NCBI GenBank assembly: GCA_051878835.1
Contig: JBJEKW010000081.1
Span: forward strand, 1-64,000
DNA from: Olsenella_K sp051878835
GTDB taxonomy: Bacteria > Actinomycetota > Coriobacteriia > Coriobacteriales > Atopobiaceae
Length of the DNA: 64,000 nt
Direction of reading: 5' to 3'
A program made the position numbers and the translations under genes. The notes under the pieces are model-generated. The model ran no database searches. It saw nothing but the letters and a program-made list of their open reading frames with translations, and was not told where the DNA came from. Of this stretch, positions 39,650-48,504 are shown piece after piece (within the stretch, counting starts at the first letter, position 1; every line of letters starts with the position of its first letter).

Positions 39650-40775
39650 CACCACTGCAGACGTCATCGTGGTCGGCGGAGGCATCATCGGCTGCGCCAC
39701 CGCGTACTACCTGGCCAAGAAGGGCACGGACGTCATCGTGCTGGAGGCCAACGAGTCCATCGGCGACGGCGGCTCCACGCGCAACGCCGGCGGCGTGCGC
39801 CAGTCGGGCCGCGACCCGCGCGAGCTGCCCCTGGCCATGTACGCGGTCAAGAACCTGTGGCCGCACCTCAGCGAGGAGCTGGATAGCGACGTCGAGTACT
39901 GCCAGGGCGGCAACCTGCGCCTGGGCAAGACCGAGAAGCACCTGGAGATCCTGCGCGGCCTGCGCGACAAGGCAGTGGCACAGGGCCTGGACATGCGCAT
40001 GATCTCGGGCGACGAGGTCCGCGAGATCAACCCGTACCTGTCCGAGGAGGTCATCGGTGCATCCTGGTGCCCCACGGACGGCCATGCCAACCCGCTGCGC
40101 GCCACCATGGCCTTCTACCGCGCCGCCCGCAGGCTGGGCGTGCGCTTCTACACGGGTCACCCCGTGACGGAACTGCGCAAGGTCAAGGGCGCCGTGCGCC
40201 AGGTCGTGACCCCGACCCAGACCTACGAGGCCGACCGCGTGGTCGTGGCCGCCGGCTATGCCTCCAGGAAGATCCTGGCCAGCGTGGACATCGACGTCCC
40301 GATGTCGAACGTCCTCATCGAGGCACTCGTGACCGAGATGGAGCCCCCGATGTTCCCGCAGATGCTGGGCACTGCAGAGGCCGACTTCTACGGTCACCAG
40401 ACCAAGCACGGCTCGTTCGTCTTTGGTGGCGACTCCGGCTTCGAGCGCGTGAACAAGGACGAGGGGCATCGCATGCGCACCTCCAGCATCACCGCGCCCT
40501 CCATCTGCCGCGGCATCCTGCGCTACATCCCGCGCCTGGCTCACGCCAAGATCGTGCGCACCTGGGCCGGCTACGAGGACGTGTGCGCTGACGGCGTGCC
40601 CGTCCTGGGCAAGGTGGACGAGGTCCCCGGCCTGGTGGTCGCCTGCGCGTTCACGGGGCATGGCTTTGGCATCTCGCCCATCGTGGGCACGCTGCTCTCC
40701 GAGGTCGCGCGCGACGAGCCTACCACGCTGGACATATCGGCGTTCCGTTACGACCGCTTCAAGGCACGGGCGTAG
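39642..40775 (+). CDS. DAO-family FAD-dependent amino acid oxidoreductase subunit
   Basis: 377 residues. VIVVGGGIIGCATAYYLA is the FAD-binding motif of the D-amino-acid oxidase family, and STRNAGGVRQSGRD matches sarcosine-oxidase-beta/HcnC proteins. The C-terminus has TWAGYEDVCADGVPVLG and FTGHGFGISP, which contact the flavin. It is the catalytic subunit that oxidises an amine or imino acid. The substrate is unknown; proline-like, hydroxyproline-like or opine-like compounds are the precedents. It lies in the middle of a five-gene operon. Confidence 0.88.
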   Translation: MSSTTADVIVVGGGIIGCATAYYLAKKGTDVIVLEANESIGDGGSTRNAGGVRQSGRDPRELPLAMYAVKNLWPHLSEELDSDVEYCQGGNLRLGKTEKHLEILRGLRDKAVAQGLDMRMISGDEVREINPYLSEEVIGASWCPTDGHANPLRATMAFYRAARRLGVRFYTGHPVTELRKVKGAVRQVVTPTQTYEADRVVVAAGYASRKILASVDIDVPMSNVLIEALVTEMEPPMFPQMLGTAEADFYGHQTKHGSFVFGGDSGFERVNKDEGHRMRTSSITAPSICRGILRYIPRLAHAKIVRTWAGYEDVCADGVPVLGKVDEVPGLVVACAFTGHGFGISPIVGTLLSEVARDEPTTLDISAFRYDRFKARA

Positions 40776-40803
40776 CAATCCATAATCGGACGAAGGGAAC
40801 ATC

Positions 40804-41934
40804 ATGGACACGAAGATCGACTTCCTGTATCTGAACGAGCCCGACATGATCAAGGCCGGCGTCAAGAACATGCCTGCCTGCGTCGACTGCATGGAGGACC
40901 TGCTGGTCACCCTGGGCAAGGGCGACTACGTGATGGGCGGCGAGAACCACAACTCGCACGGCACCATGATCATGTTCCCCGACGACCCCAAGTTCCCGGG
41001 CATGCCGAAGAACGGCGAGGACCGCAGGTTCATGGCCATGCCCGCCTACCTGGGCGGCAAGTACCAGATGGCCGGCGTGAAGTGGTACGGCTCCAACGTC
41101 GAGAACAAGGCCAAGGGCCTTCCGCGCTCCATCCTGATGTTCATGCTGAACGACAAGGACACGGGCGCACCCTTGTGCCTGATGTCGGGCAACCTGATCT
41201 CCGCGTACCGCACGGGCGGCATCCCCGGCGTCGGCGCCCGCTACCTGGCCCGCAAGGACTCCAAGGTCGCGGCCATCGTGGGCCCTGGCGTCATGGGCAA
41301 GACCTCTGCCGCCGCGTTCGTCTCAGAGTGCCCGAACCTGGACACCATCAAGGTCAAGGGCCGTGGCCGCCGCTCCCTGGACTCCTTCGTCGAGTTCGTG
41401 AAGCGCGAGCTGCCGCAGATCAAGACCGTGAAGGTGTGCGACACGGTGGAGGAGTGCGTCACCGACGCCGACATCGTCTCGTTCACCACGACGGTCTCCG
41501 ACGACGTGTCCAGCTTCCCCGTGCTGAAGGGCGAGTGGATCAAGCCCGGCGCGCTCCTCTCGATGCCCTCTGCCGCAGCCATCGACGGCGACTTCATCGC
41601 CAACAACTGCAAGATGGTCGTGGACAACATGGGCCTGTACGACGCGTGGGCCGAGGAGTACCCGTACCCGACCTACGTGAAGATCGAGATCATCGGCTGC
41701 CTGTTCACCGACCTCGTGCACGAGGGAAAGATCAAGCGCTCCGACATCACGAACATCGCCGACATCATCGAGGGCAAGGCCGAGGGCCGCACCTCCGACG
41801 ACCAGATCATCGTCTACTCGGTCGGCGGCATGCCCGTGGAGGACATCGCCTGGGGCGGCACGATTTACCGCAACGCCCAAAAGATGGGCATCGGCACGAA
41901 GCTGAACCTGTGGGACAAGCCCGAGATGTTCTAG
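40804..41934 (+). CDS. Ornithine cyclodeaminase / mu-crystallin family protein
   Basis: 376 residues. VAAIVGPGVMGKTSAAAF is the NAD(P) binding loop, and LISAYRTGGIPGVGARYLAR is the conserved OCD/mu-crystallin segment. Proteins of this length and N-terminus (FLYLNEPDMIKAGV) are often labelled tyramine oxidase subunit B, a name of uncertain basis. In the family, members reduce cyclic imines or deaminate ornithine. Placed after a three-part amine dehydrogenase, it could reduce or process the imine that the complex makes. A strong hairpin follows. Confidence 0.88.
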   Translation: MDTKIDFLYLNEPDMIKAGVKNMPACVDCMEDLLVTLGKGDYVMGGENHNSHGTMIMFPDDPKFPGMPKNGEDRRFMAMPAYLGGKYQMAGVKWYGSNVENKAKGLPRSILMFMLNDKDTGAPLCLMSGNLISAYRTGGIPGVGARYLARKDSKVAAIVGPGVMGKTSAAAFVSECPNLDTIKVKGRGRRSLDSFVEFVKRELPQIKTVKVCDTVEECVTDADIVSFTTTVSDDVSSFPVLKGEWIKPGALLSMPSAAAIDGDFIANNCKMVVDNMGLYDAWAEEYPYPTYVKIEIIGCLFTDLVHEGKIKRSDITNIADIIEGKAEGRTSDDQIIVYSVGGMPVEDIAWGGTIYRNAQKMGIGTKLNLWDKPEMF

Positions 41935-41945
41935 GACTTTCGTAG

Positions 41946-41977
41946 TCGGGCCAGGCACCTTCGGGTGCCTGGCCCGA
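41946..41977 (+). terminator. Strong UUCG hairpin ending the oxidoreductase operon
   Basis: TCGGGCCAGGCACC, loop TTCG, then GGTGCCTGGCCCGA is a perfect 14-bp stem starting 12 bases after the stop. It lacks a T run, so it may act with Rho or protect the mRNA 3' end. Confidence 0.7.
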
Positions 41978-42118
41978 ACTTGGAACGTGCGTGCAACACA
42001 CGTGCAACGTTGCGCGTCATCTTCCGAAAAACTGCCTTGGTAGCCTGTACGTGTGCCGAGCGAGGGACCGTTGGGGGCCTGGAGCCCGGATTGCCATCTG
42101 GATTTCGGGGAGGCAGTT

Positions 42119-42979
42119 ATGGCGGAAGCTGCTTTGGAGGTCCAGGGCCCTGCGTGCGACTATGCGATTGCACACCGGGCCCGTCAGCCCTACGTGCCCC
42201 TGGGGGCCGAAGGGTACCAGGAGGTTCTCCTGGCCGAGGGACCAGTCGAGCTGGTGTACGCGTTCAGGTCGAAGGGGAGGGGGAACTTCCCCGACGCCGT
42301 GCCCGACGGGTGCGTGGACGCGTTCTTTGGCGTGGGGCCCGACGGGGTCGTGGCCACCATCGGAGGCACCGTCCTGGGCGCGAAGCCGTGGGCCTTCGAG
42401 GGCGAGCGCGACTGGGTGGGCTGCAGGTTCAGGCCCGGACAGGCCATCCTGCCCCAGGGGGTCTGTCCCGAGGACCTGGTGAACGCAGACATGCCGCTGG
42501 ACATCGGCAGCCTGGACGAACGGCTGGAGCAAGACCTCGAGCGGGCCGCTGACGCCCAGGAGCGCATCCGGGTGCTGCAAAGGCACCTTCGCCGCCTGGT
42601 GAGCCAGGAATCGCGCAGCTCTTCTTTGCATTCGCGCACGCCGCTGGAGCGCTTTGCCAGCAGGCGCATCGTCGAGTCGGGCGGCACGCTGACGGTGTCC
42701 GCCATAGCCAAGGAGGCCGGCGTCACCGATCGCAGGCTGCGCAGCGTGTTCAGCCAGGTGCACGGCTTCTCGCCAAAGCAGTTCTCCAGAATCGTCAGGT
42801 TCCAGCATGCGATGGCCCTCATCTGCGCGCCCGGCGACCAGGCCGAGATTCAGTCGTTGGCCACGGCGTGCGGCTACTCCGACCAGTCGCATCTGGTGCA
42901 CGAGTTCAACGCCTTCGCCGGCACCACACCCGGGCGCTTTCGACAGCTTGTGCGGATGCGCGAGGCAAAGGCCAACTAG
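42119..42979 (+). CDS. AraC-family transcriptional regulator
   Basis: 286 residues from ATG 42119, behind GGGGAGG. The C-terminal 100 residues hold two helix-turn-helix motifs: TVSAIAKEAGVTDRRL, and IQSLATACGYSDQSHLVHEF with PGRFRQL. The N-terminal domain (VPDGCVDAFFGVG, then VGCRFRPGQA) resembles the ligand or sensor domain of the DUF6597 kind. It lies between the oxidoreductase operon and the P-II/transporter pair and is a good candidate to control one or both. Confidence 0.9.
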   Translation: MAEAALEVQGPACDYAIAHRARQPYVPLGAEGYQEVLLAEGPVELVYAFRSKGRGNFPDAVPDGCVDAFFGVGPDGVVATIGGTVLGAKPWAFEGERDWVGCRFRPGQAILPQGVCPEDLVNADMPLDIGSLDERLEQDLERAADAQERIRVLQRHLRRLVSQESRSSSLHSRTPLERFASRRIVESGGTLTVSAIAKEAGVTDRRLRSVFSQVHGFSPKQFSRIVRFQHAMALICAPGDQAEIQSLATACGYSDQSHLVHEFNAFAGTTPGRFRQLVRMREAKAN

Positions 42980-43053
42980 CTACCAATTCATCGGCTGCGG
43001 GTACCCTCGCATCCACGAGTGCGGCAGGCGGCGCCTGTCGTGGGGAGGTCACT

Positions 43054-43401
43054 ATGTCCGAGCTTTCAAAGATTGACATCATCACCGGCATGGAGAAGTT
43101 CGACGGACTGCGCAGGACGCTCAGCCGCGCCCACGTGCGCGGCATGACCGTGCTGCAGGTCCTGGGCTGCGGTGCCGAGAAGGGCACGAAGGAGTACGAG
43201 GTCGACGAGAACTACGACATGGAGCTGCTCCCCAAGACCATGGTGTCCATCGTGGTCGAGACGAGGCGCGTGCCCGAGATCGTGGAGCTGGTAAAGCAGG
43301 AGCTCTACACCGGCCACATCGGCGACGGAAAGATCTTCGTCAGCGACCTGTCGCAGGTCGTGCGCGTGCGCACGGGCGACGAGGGTTCCGAGGCGCTCTA
43401 G
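43054..43401 (+). CDS. P-II family (GlnB/GlnK-like) signal protein
   Basis: 115 residues from ATG 43054, preceded by GGGGAGG. MSELSKIDIITGMEKFDGLRRTL and the VRGMTVLQVLGCG region follow the P-II fold. IGDGKIFVSDLSQVVRVRTG is the C-terminal signature containing the B-loop. The T-loop (GTKEYEVDENYDMELLPK) differs from the standard GRYRG type, with no exact match for the uridylylated Tyr. It lies 15 bases before an amino acid transporter rather than amtB, so it may regulate that transporter. Classical nitrogen sensing is less certain. Confidence 0.88.
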   Translation: MSELSKIDIITGMEKFDGLRRTLSRAHVRGMTVLQVLGCGAEKGTKEYEVDENYDMELLPKTMVSIVVETRRVPEIVELVKQELYTGHIGDGKIFVSDLSQVVRVRTGDEGSEAL

Positions 43402-43416
43402 CCCTAGGAGGTGTAC

Positions 43417-44829
43417 ATGGCAAGCGAAAGCCAAAAGACGCTGGGGCTGCGCAGCGTGGTCTCCATCTCGATGGGTCTCATCGTTTCCATGAGCTGCCTG
43501 GTCTCGCTGGGACAGGGCGCCGGGCAGACGGGCCTCATGTTCATCCCCGCCATGGTCGTGGCCTGCATCCTGAACATGTGCTCCGCGGCCTGCATCGCCG
43601 AGCTGAACTGCCTGATGCCCAACGCCACGGGCGGCCTGGTGCAGTACACCCTGGCCGGCCTGGGCCCCCTGCCCACGCTGGTGTCCATGGTGGGCGGCTA
43701 CCTGATCTGCAACATCCTGTCGGGCGGCGTCGAGGCGTCCATATTTGCCTCGGTCATGACGCAGATGGTACCCCTGCCCATCCCGGGCTTCGTGTACCCG
43801 CTCGTCGTCATCCTGATCGTGGCCATCGCGGCCCTGATGGGCGTTGACATGTTCGCGAAGCTGCAGGACGCCGTGGCGTACCTGCTGCTGTTCTCCATGA
43901 TAGCCATGGGCGTCATCGGCACGTTCTGCTGGGGCACCGGCACCGTGATTTCGCAGGCGGCGTCGCCCACCAGCGACCTGGGCGACATCGTGGGAGCCAT
44001 CGGCCTGGCCTCGTGGCTGTTCGTGGGCGCCGAGTACGTGGTCCCCGTCTCGAAGGACGTGCGCAACGCAAAGCGCAACGTGCCCCTGGGCATGATGCTG
44101 AGCCTGCTGCTGATCCTGGTGATGGACTCCATCGTGGTTCTGGGCTTCCACAACTACGTGCCCTGGGCCGAGCTCGAGGCCTCCGCGTCTCCCCACATGC
44201 TGTACGGCCAGAAGCTCCTGGGCGTCGCGGGCATGGTGTGGATGACCATCGTGTCGGCGTCCGCCTTCATCGGCGTGCAGAACTCGGCCATCAACGGCCT
44301 GGCACAGCTGTGCGACGGCATGGCAAAGACGAACCTGATGCCGCACTTCTTTGGCCGCAAGAACTCCCACGGCGCCCCCAGCATCGCCATCGTGTTCGTG
44401 TCGGCGTGCACGTGCCTGATCTCGATCCTGAGCGGCGACTCGTCCGACATCCTGGAGTTCTTGATCCTGGTCGTCACGGTGCTGTGGCTGGTGTCCTACA
44501 TCTTTGCCGACATCGACCTTCTGGTGCTGCGCCACCGCCTGCCAAAGGCGCCGCGCGCGTTCAAGGTCCCCGGAGGCCCCGTGATCCCCATCATCGGCAT
44601 CGCCGGCACGGTGTTCATGATCGCGAACATCTCCAGCGACCCCGAGGAGGCCATGCGCATCTGGGTGCTGTCGGGCGCCATGTTCCTGGTCCTGGGCATC
44701 TACTCGGTCATCTGGATCAAGCGCAAGATGCGCATCCCGGTGCTGAAGCCCATTCCCATCCCCAAGGTGCTGGCGATGGAGAACGACCTGTACTACACCA
44801 TCCGCGTGCGCCGTGGCATCTGGCGCTAG
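43417..44829 (+). CDS. APC-superfamily amino acid transporter
   Basis: About 470 residues with 12 predicted hydrophobic helices, AGGAGG upstream and ATG 43417. SMGLIVSMSCLVSLGQGAGQ and the helix PNATGGLVQYTLAGLG match the first membrane segments and the conserved loop of APC permeases. AFKVPGGPVIPIIGI is typical of the last loop before helix 11. It is coupled to the P-II-like gene. The cargo is probably an amino acid or amine, perhaps the substrate of the upstream oxidoreductase operon. A strong terminator follows. Confidence 0.9.
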   Translation: MASESQKTLGLRSVVSISMGLIVSMSCLVSLGQGAGQTGLMFIPAMVVACILNMCSAACIAELNCLMPNATGGLVQYTLAGLGPLPTLVSMVGGYLICNILSGGVEASIFASVMTQMVPLPIPGFVYPLVVILIVAIAALMGVDMFAKLQDAVAYLLLFSMIAMGVIGTFCWGTGTVISQAASPTSDLGDIVGAIGLASWLFVGAEYVVPVSKDVRNAKRNVPLGMMLSLLLILVMDSIVVLGFHNYVPWAELEASASPHMLYGQKLLGVAGMVWMTIVSASAFIGVQNSAINGLAQLCDGMAKTNLMPHFFGRKNSHGAPSIAIVFVSACTCLISILSGDSSDILEFLILVVTVLWLVSYIFADIDLLVLRHRLPKAPRAFKVPGGPVIPIIGIAGTVFMIANISSDPEEAMRIWVLSGAMFLVLGIYSVIWIKRKMRIPVLKPIPIPKVLAMENDLYYTIRVRRGIWR

Positions 44830-44849
44830 CGCAGGGCAAGAAGAACGAA

Positions 44850-44886
44850 GGCGGCCGCGTCCCATCTGGAGACGCGGCCGCCCTTT
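44850..44886. terminator. Terminator between the transporter gene and trpS
   Basis: GGCGGCCGCGTC, loop CCATCTGGA, GACGCGGCCGCC and CTTT. The stem is a perfect 12 bp and lies between convergent genes, so it may serve both. Confidence 0.8.
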
Positions 44887-44938
44887 CGTGTAGCGGGCCT
44901 CTTTCGTAAGGCAGGGGACCTGCGGCTGGCGCGGTGCC

Positions 44939-45991
44939 CTAGTACACCATGCCCATGGCCTCGCGGACCTCGTCCAGCGTCTGGTTGGCGATGGCGTTGG
45001 CGCGGGCGTTGCCGTCGTGCAGGACGTCCTTCACGTAGTCCAGGTCCTTCTCGTACTGGTGACGGCGCTCGCGGATGGGGGCAAAGTAGTCGTTCACCAC
45101 CTGGGTCACGTACTTCTTTAGCTGGCCGGAGCCGCCCATGCCGATCTCGTCCGCGATCTCCTTGGGGTCGCGGCCGGTGCAGATGCCCGCGGTGGTCAGC
45201 AGGGCGGACACGCCGGGACGGTTCTCGGGGTCGAACGTGATGTTGCGCTCGGAGTCGGTCTTGGACTTCTTTATCAGCTTTGCGGTCTCCTGCTCGGTCA
45301 TGCTGATGGAGATGGCGTTGCCGTAGGACTTGCTCATCTTGCGCCCGTCCAGGCCGGGGATGAGGGGCGTCGAGGTCAGAAGGCCGGCCACGTCGGGGAA
45401 CACCTTGCCGTAGCGGGCGTTGAAGCGGTGGGCGATCTTTGCCGTGATCTCGATGTGGGGCAGCTGGTCGCGGCCCACGGGCACGATGTTGCCCTTGCAG
45501 AACAGGATGTCGCATGCCTGGTGCACGGGGTAGGTCAGGAGCAGGCCCGTCAGGGCGTGGCCCGAGGCCTCCTGCTCGGCCTTGACCGTGGGGTTGCGCT
45601 CCATCTCGGCCTCGGTCACCAGCGAGAGGAACGGCAGCATCAGCTGGTTCTCGGCGGGGACGGCGGAGTGGGTGAAGATCATGGTCTTGTGCGGGTCGAT
45701 GCCGCAGGCCAGGTAGTCCATGACCATGTTGTACACGTTGTCCTGGATGTGCTCGGTCGTGTCGCGGTCGGTGATGACCTGGTAGTCGGCGATGATGATG
45801 TTGGTGTTTACGCCGGCCTCCTGCAGGCGCACGCGCTCGCGGATGGTGCCGAAGTAGTGGCCCAGGTGCAGGCGGCCGGTGGGACGGTCGCCCGTCAGCA
45901 TGGTGTACTTCGAGACGTTGCCCGCCTGGATGTCCGCCTGTATCTCGTTGCTGCGCTTGAGTGCCGCCTCGTAGCTTCCCTCGTTGGGCAT
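44939..45991 (-). CDS. trpS: Tryptophanyl-tRNA synthetase
   Basis: About 350 residues from ATG 45991, with GGAG six bases upstream. The frame stays open to 46093, but that extension is not TrpRS-like and overlaps a strong GC hairpin. TGDRPTGRLHLGHYFGTI contains the HIGH motif, and DGRKMSKSYGNAI contains KMSKS. Class I Rossmann fold, standard length. It charges tRNA-Trp. No T-box is visible upstream, but the hairpin near 46010-46035 (GCAGGCCCGG...CCGGGCCTGC) could be regulatory. Confidence 0.96.
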   Translation of the reverse strand: MPNEGSYEAALKRSNEIQADIQAGNVSKYTMLTGDRPTGRLHLGHYFGTIRERVRLQEAGVNTNIIIADYQVITDRDTTEHIQDNVYNMVMDYLACGIDPHKTMIFTHSAVPAENQLMLPFLSLVTEAEMERNPTVKAEQEASGHALTGLLLTYPVHQACDILFCKGNIVPVGRDQLPHIEITAKIAHRFNARYGKVFPDVAGLLTSTPLIPGLDGRKMSKSYGNAISISMTEQETAKLIKKSKTDSERNITFDPENRPGVSALLTTAGICTGRDPKEIADEIGMGGSGQLKKYVTQVVNDYFAPIRERRHQYEKDLDYVKDVLHDGNARANAIANQTLDEVREAMGMVY

Positions 45992-46110
45992 GGTGTCTCC
46001 AAACTCCCGCAGGCCCGGAACCGCCGGGCCTGCAATGCCTTGTTGCGCCATCCATCGCACTGCAGGTAGCAGGACCTGGGTGGCTCGTTTCATACGGTCA
46101 CTATGTTACG

Positions 46111-46908
46111 TCAGTAAGGCGTCCGAGTGCCGCACGTTCTGGGGTCTGCGAGGGGTCGGCGGGACCTGAGCTCGGCGCGGCAGTCGCGCCAGTCGGGGCA
46201 GTGCGCGTCCATGAGGGCCCAGAAGGCGGGGCCGTGGTTGGCCTGCAGGATGTGGCACAGCTCGTGCGTCAGCACGGCCCTGAGGCAGCGCGGGCTGTAG
46301 GACGCCAGGGTGGAGCTCAGGCGGATGCGCCTGGTGGCGGGCGTGCAAGAGCCCCAGCGCGTGCGCATGGCGCGCACGGACAGCGCGCTGGCGCTGACGC
46401 CCACCTGGGCCTGCAGCTGCGGCAGCAGGCGGCGCGCCTCGTCGCGCACCAGCTCCGCCATGAGGCCCAGCACGAGGTCGCGCAGCTGGTCGGGCGTGGG
46501 CTGGTCCTTATCGGCGGGGCCCGTCTGCACGACGACCTCGTGCTCGCCAAGCGTCGCCTTGGGGGAGCGCGCGGTGGCGCTGCGCTGCAGCCGCAGCGTG
46601 CGGGGGGTGCCCCACACGTACACCTGGCGCCCGTCCTGCCAGGGAGCCTCCGTCTGACCGGCGCGCAGGGCCGCCTTCGAGCTGCGGGCGATCCACGTGG
46701 CGTGGCTGCGCGCCACCCGCTCGGCCTGCGCCCTGGTGGTGCCCAGCGGCACGCTCATGCGCACGCTGCCGTCGGGGCGCACGCGCAGGTTCGCGTTCTT
46801 TACCCTGGAGCGCACCACCAGCACCTGGACGCCTTCGACGTCCAGCAGGTAGTCGTAGGCGTCGCGTGGGGAGCGCCCGGAGGTCACCGTATGAGCGCTT
46901 CTTATCAC
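46111..46908 (-). CDS. YgjP-type (DUF45) zinc metallopeptidase
   Basis: About 265 residues if translation starts at GTG 46908 (AAAGGA about 12 bases upstream); a TTG at 46968 is another option. The C-terminal part has MRTRWGSCTPATRRIRLSS followed by LTHELCHILQANHGPAFW. HELCH is the zinc site and the downstream part supplies the third ligand, as in YgjP/M48-like proteins. The biological role of this family is poorly known. It is divergent from the following gene. Confidence 0.88.
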   Translation of the reverse strand: MIRSAHTVTSGRSPRDAYDYLLDVEGVQVLVVRSRVKNANLRVRPDGSVRMSVPLGTTRAQAERVARSHATWIARSSKAALRAGQTEAPWQDGRQVYVWGTPRTLRLQRSATARSPKATLGEHEVVVQTGPADKDQPTPDQLRDLVLGLMAELVRDEARRLLPQLQAQVGVSASALSVRAMRTRWGSCTPATRRIRLSSTLASYSPRCLRAVLTHELCHILQANHGPAFWALMDAHCPDWRDCRAELRSRRPLADPRTCGTRTPY

Positions 46909-47032
46909 GGTATAACCTATCCTTTCTATTCCGCTGGTAGTTGGCCTGTCTTTGCTGCGGTGAGACAATTTGGTAACCAGTATGCAGCCTAAATACGCTA
47001 TCGTTTCTATGTCTGTGAAGAGAGGACAGCCT

Positions 47033-47653
47033 ATGGCAAGCTCATACGGTCAGGATGCCAGCAAGTCAGCCTTGCGCGCCGAGTACCTGACCCTCTGCAA
47101 GAATCTGCCGCGTCACTTTGCGACGCGCGTCGACAAGTCCGTCTGCACGATGCTCCGCATGCTCGACCTTTACCGCGCCGCCAGCCTGGTTCTGGCGTAC
47201 GTATCGTTTCACGAGGAAATCGACACCCTGCCCATCATACGCAATGCCTTCCGCGACGGGAAGCGCGTGGCGCTGCCCGTGCTGGGGCCCCACGACACCA
47301 AGTTAAGGTTCTACGAGATCACGTCCACGTCGCAGGTGCAGCGCGGCGGCAGGGGACTCATGCGCCCGCCCACGCCCGACGCCCAGCCGCTGGGCCTGGA
47401 GGACTTCCTGGGCTCCGTATGCCTGGTGCCGGGCCTGGTGTTCGACGCGGAGGGCTACCGCGTGGGGTACGGTGCGGGCTACTACGACGAGTTCCTTCAG
47501 TTCTATCCTGGAAACAAGGTAGGGCTGGTGCGATCGGTCCAGGTCAGCAGCAATCCGCTGCCGCACAACGACCACGACCTGCCCGTGGACGTGCTGGTGA
47601 CCGAGGGCAGCGTGTGGCGCTGTCGTCAGATGCCAGCCATGATGAGGGGCTAG
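47033..47653 (+). CDS. 5-formyltetrahydrofolate cyclo-ligase
   Basis: 206 residues from ATG 47033, preceded by GAGAGGA. SALRAEYLTLCKNL is the usual N-terminal helix, AYVSFHEEIDTLPII matches the substrate region, and EGYRVGYGAGYYDEFL is the family signature (GxGxGYYD). It converts 5-formyl-THF to 5,10-methenyl-THF with ATP. The next gene starts 74 bases later. Confidence 0.92.
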   Translation: MASSYGQDASKSALRAEYLTLCKNLPRHFATRVDKSVCTMLRMLDLYRAASLVLAYVSFHEEIDTLPIIRNAFRDGKRVALPVLGPHDTKLRFYEITSTSQVQRGGRGLMRPPTPDAQPLGLEDFLGSVCLVPGLVFDAEGYRVGYGAGYYDEFLQFYPGNKVGLVRSVQVSSNPLPHNDHDLPVDVLVTEGSVWRCRQMPAMMRG

Positions 47654-47726
47654 GTCAGACGCCAGCCGAGGACGCCAGCCGAGCCGCCACGGGCACGTGC
47701 CGGTGCCCATTAGGAGATGCGAGTAC

Positions 47727-48428
47727 ATGACAGAAGCTCTCTGCCTGTGGCAGATGGGGTCGGTGCGCGCCGTCGGCGCCGGCCTTACCGCGGCATGCGT
47801 CAGCGTGGGGGAGGCCCTACGTCACGGCGACGTGGGGTTCGCGCGCCAGGAGGGCACCACCGACCCCGCGGTCTTCGTAAACGGCGTGTGCTACCGCATA
47901 GGTCCCAGCTGCCAGGCCGTGGCCGCTGGTCCGAAGGAGGGGCTGTGCCTGTGCCTGGTGGCCCCGTTCGACCACTACGCCCCGGTGTTCCTGGAGTCTG
48001 GCGTCGACACGCTGGACGGCCTGGGCGCCATCCTGGACCAGCGTCCCGAGGTGGCCAAGAAGCGCAACCACCCGCAGCTCATGGTGGGTGCGGGCACGCT
48101 GGGCCGCGCCGTGCTCAGCGGTCCGAGGGCCCCGCAGGCCGTGGATGACCAGCTGAGCGACGCGGCGCTGGGAAAGACCGTGGTGCAGGTGTCGGACGTC
48201 AGCGGGACCATAGTGGGCCGCAGGATTCCCACCTGCGTTGTGCCGGACGAGTCGGGCCAGTGGTGCTACACGTTCGTGAGCGAGGACCACAGGCTCATGG
48301 GCTGGCTCCTGGGTGCCAGCAGCATCAGCCTGGCTTGCCAGATAGGCGTGTACGACGGCATCACGCTGTGCCTGCCCGACCTGCGCGCCTACGACGAGAT
48401 GGATCTGGACGAAAAGGCACGCATCTGA
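47727..48428 (+). CDS. Protein of unknown function
   Basis: 233 residues with AGGAG upstream and host-like codon use. I do not recognise the family. It has no signal peptide, membrane helix or nucleotide-binding motif that I can see. Notable segments are GLCLCLVAPFDHYAP, then KKRNHPQLMVGAGTLGR, and a C-terminal GWLLGASSISLACQIGVYDG. Small hydrophobic and acidic residues alternate as in a soluble alpha/beta protein. It may share a transcript with the cyclo-ligase upstream and is convergent with the AroQ fusion gene. Confidence 0.75.
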   Translation: MTEALCLWQMGSVRAVGAGLTAACVSVGEALRHGDVGFARQEGTTDPAVFVNGVCYRIGPSCQAVAAGPKEGLCLCLVAPFDHYAPVFLESGVDTLDGLGAILDQRPEVAKKRNHPQLMVGAGTLGRAVLSGPRAPQAVDDQLSDAALGKTVVQVSDVSGTIVGRRIPTCVVPDESGQWCYTFVSEDHRLMGWLLGASSISLACQIGVYDGITLCLPDLRAYDEMDLDEKARI

Positions 48429-48504
48429 CCCTTGCGGGACAGGTGCGCGCCTGCGAGTGAATCTATGGCGTCAAGTGCTGCCGGTGTCGGCGCGCAATGC
48501 CAGC

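Noticed and set aside
45992..46093. An N-terminally extended trpS starting at 46093
   Set aside because: The added 34 residues do not resemble TrpRS and coincide with a strong GC hairpin. ATG 45991 has a good GGAG site.
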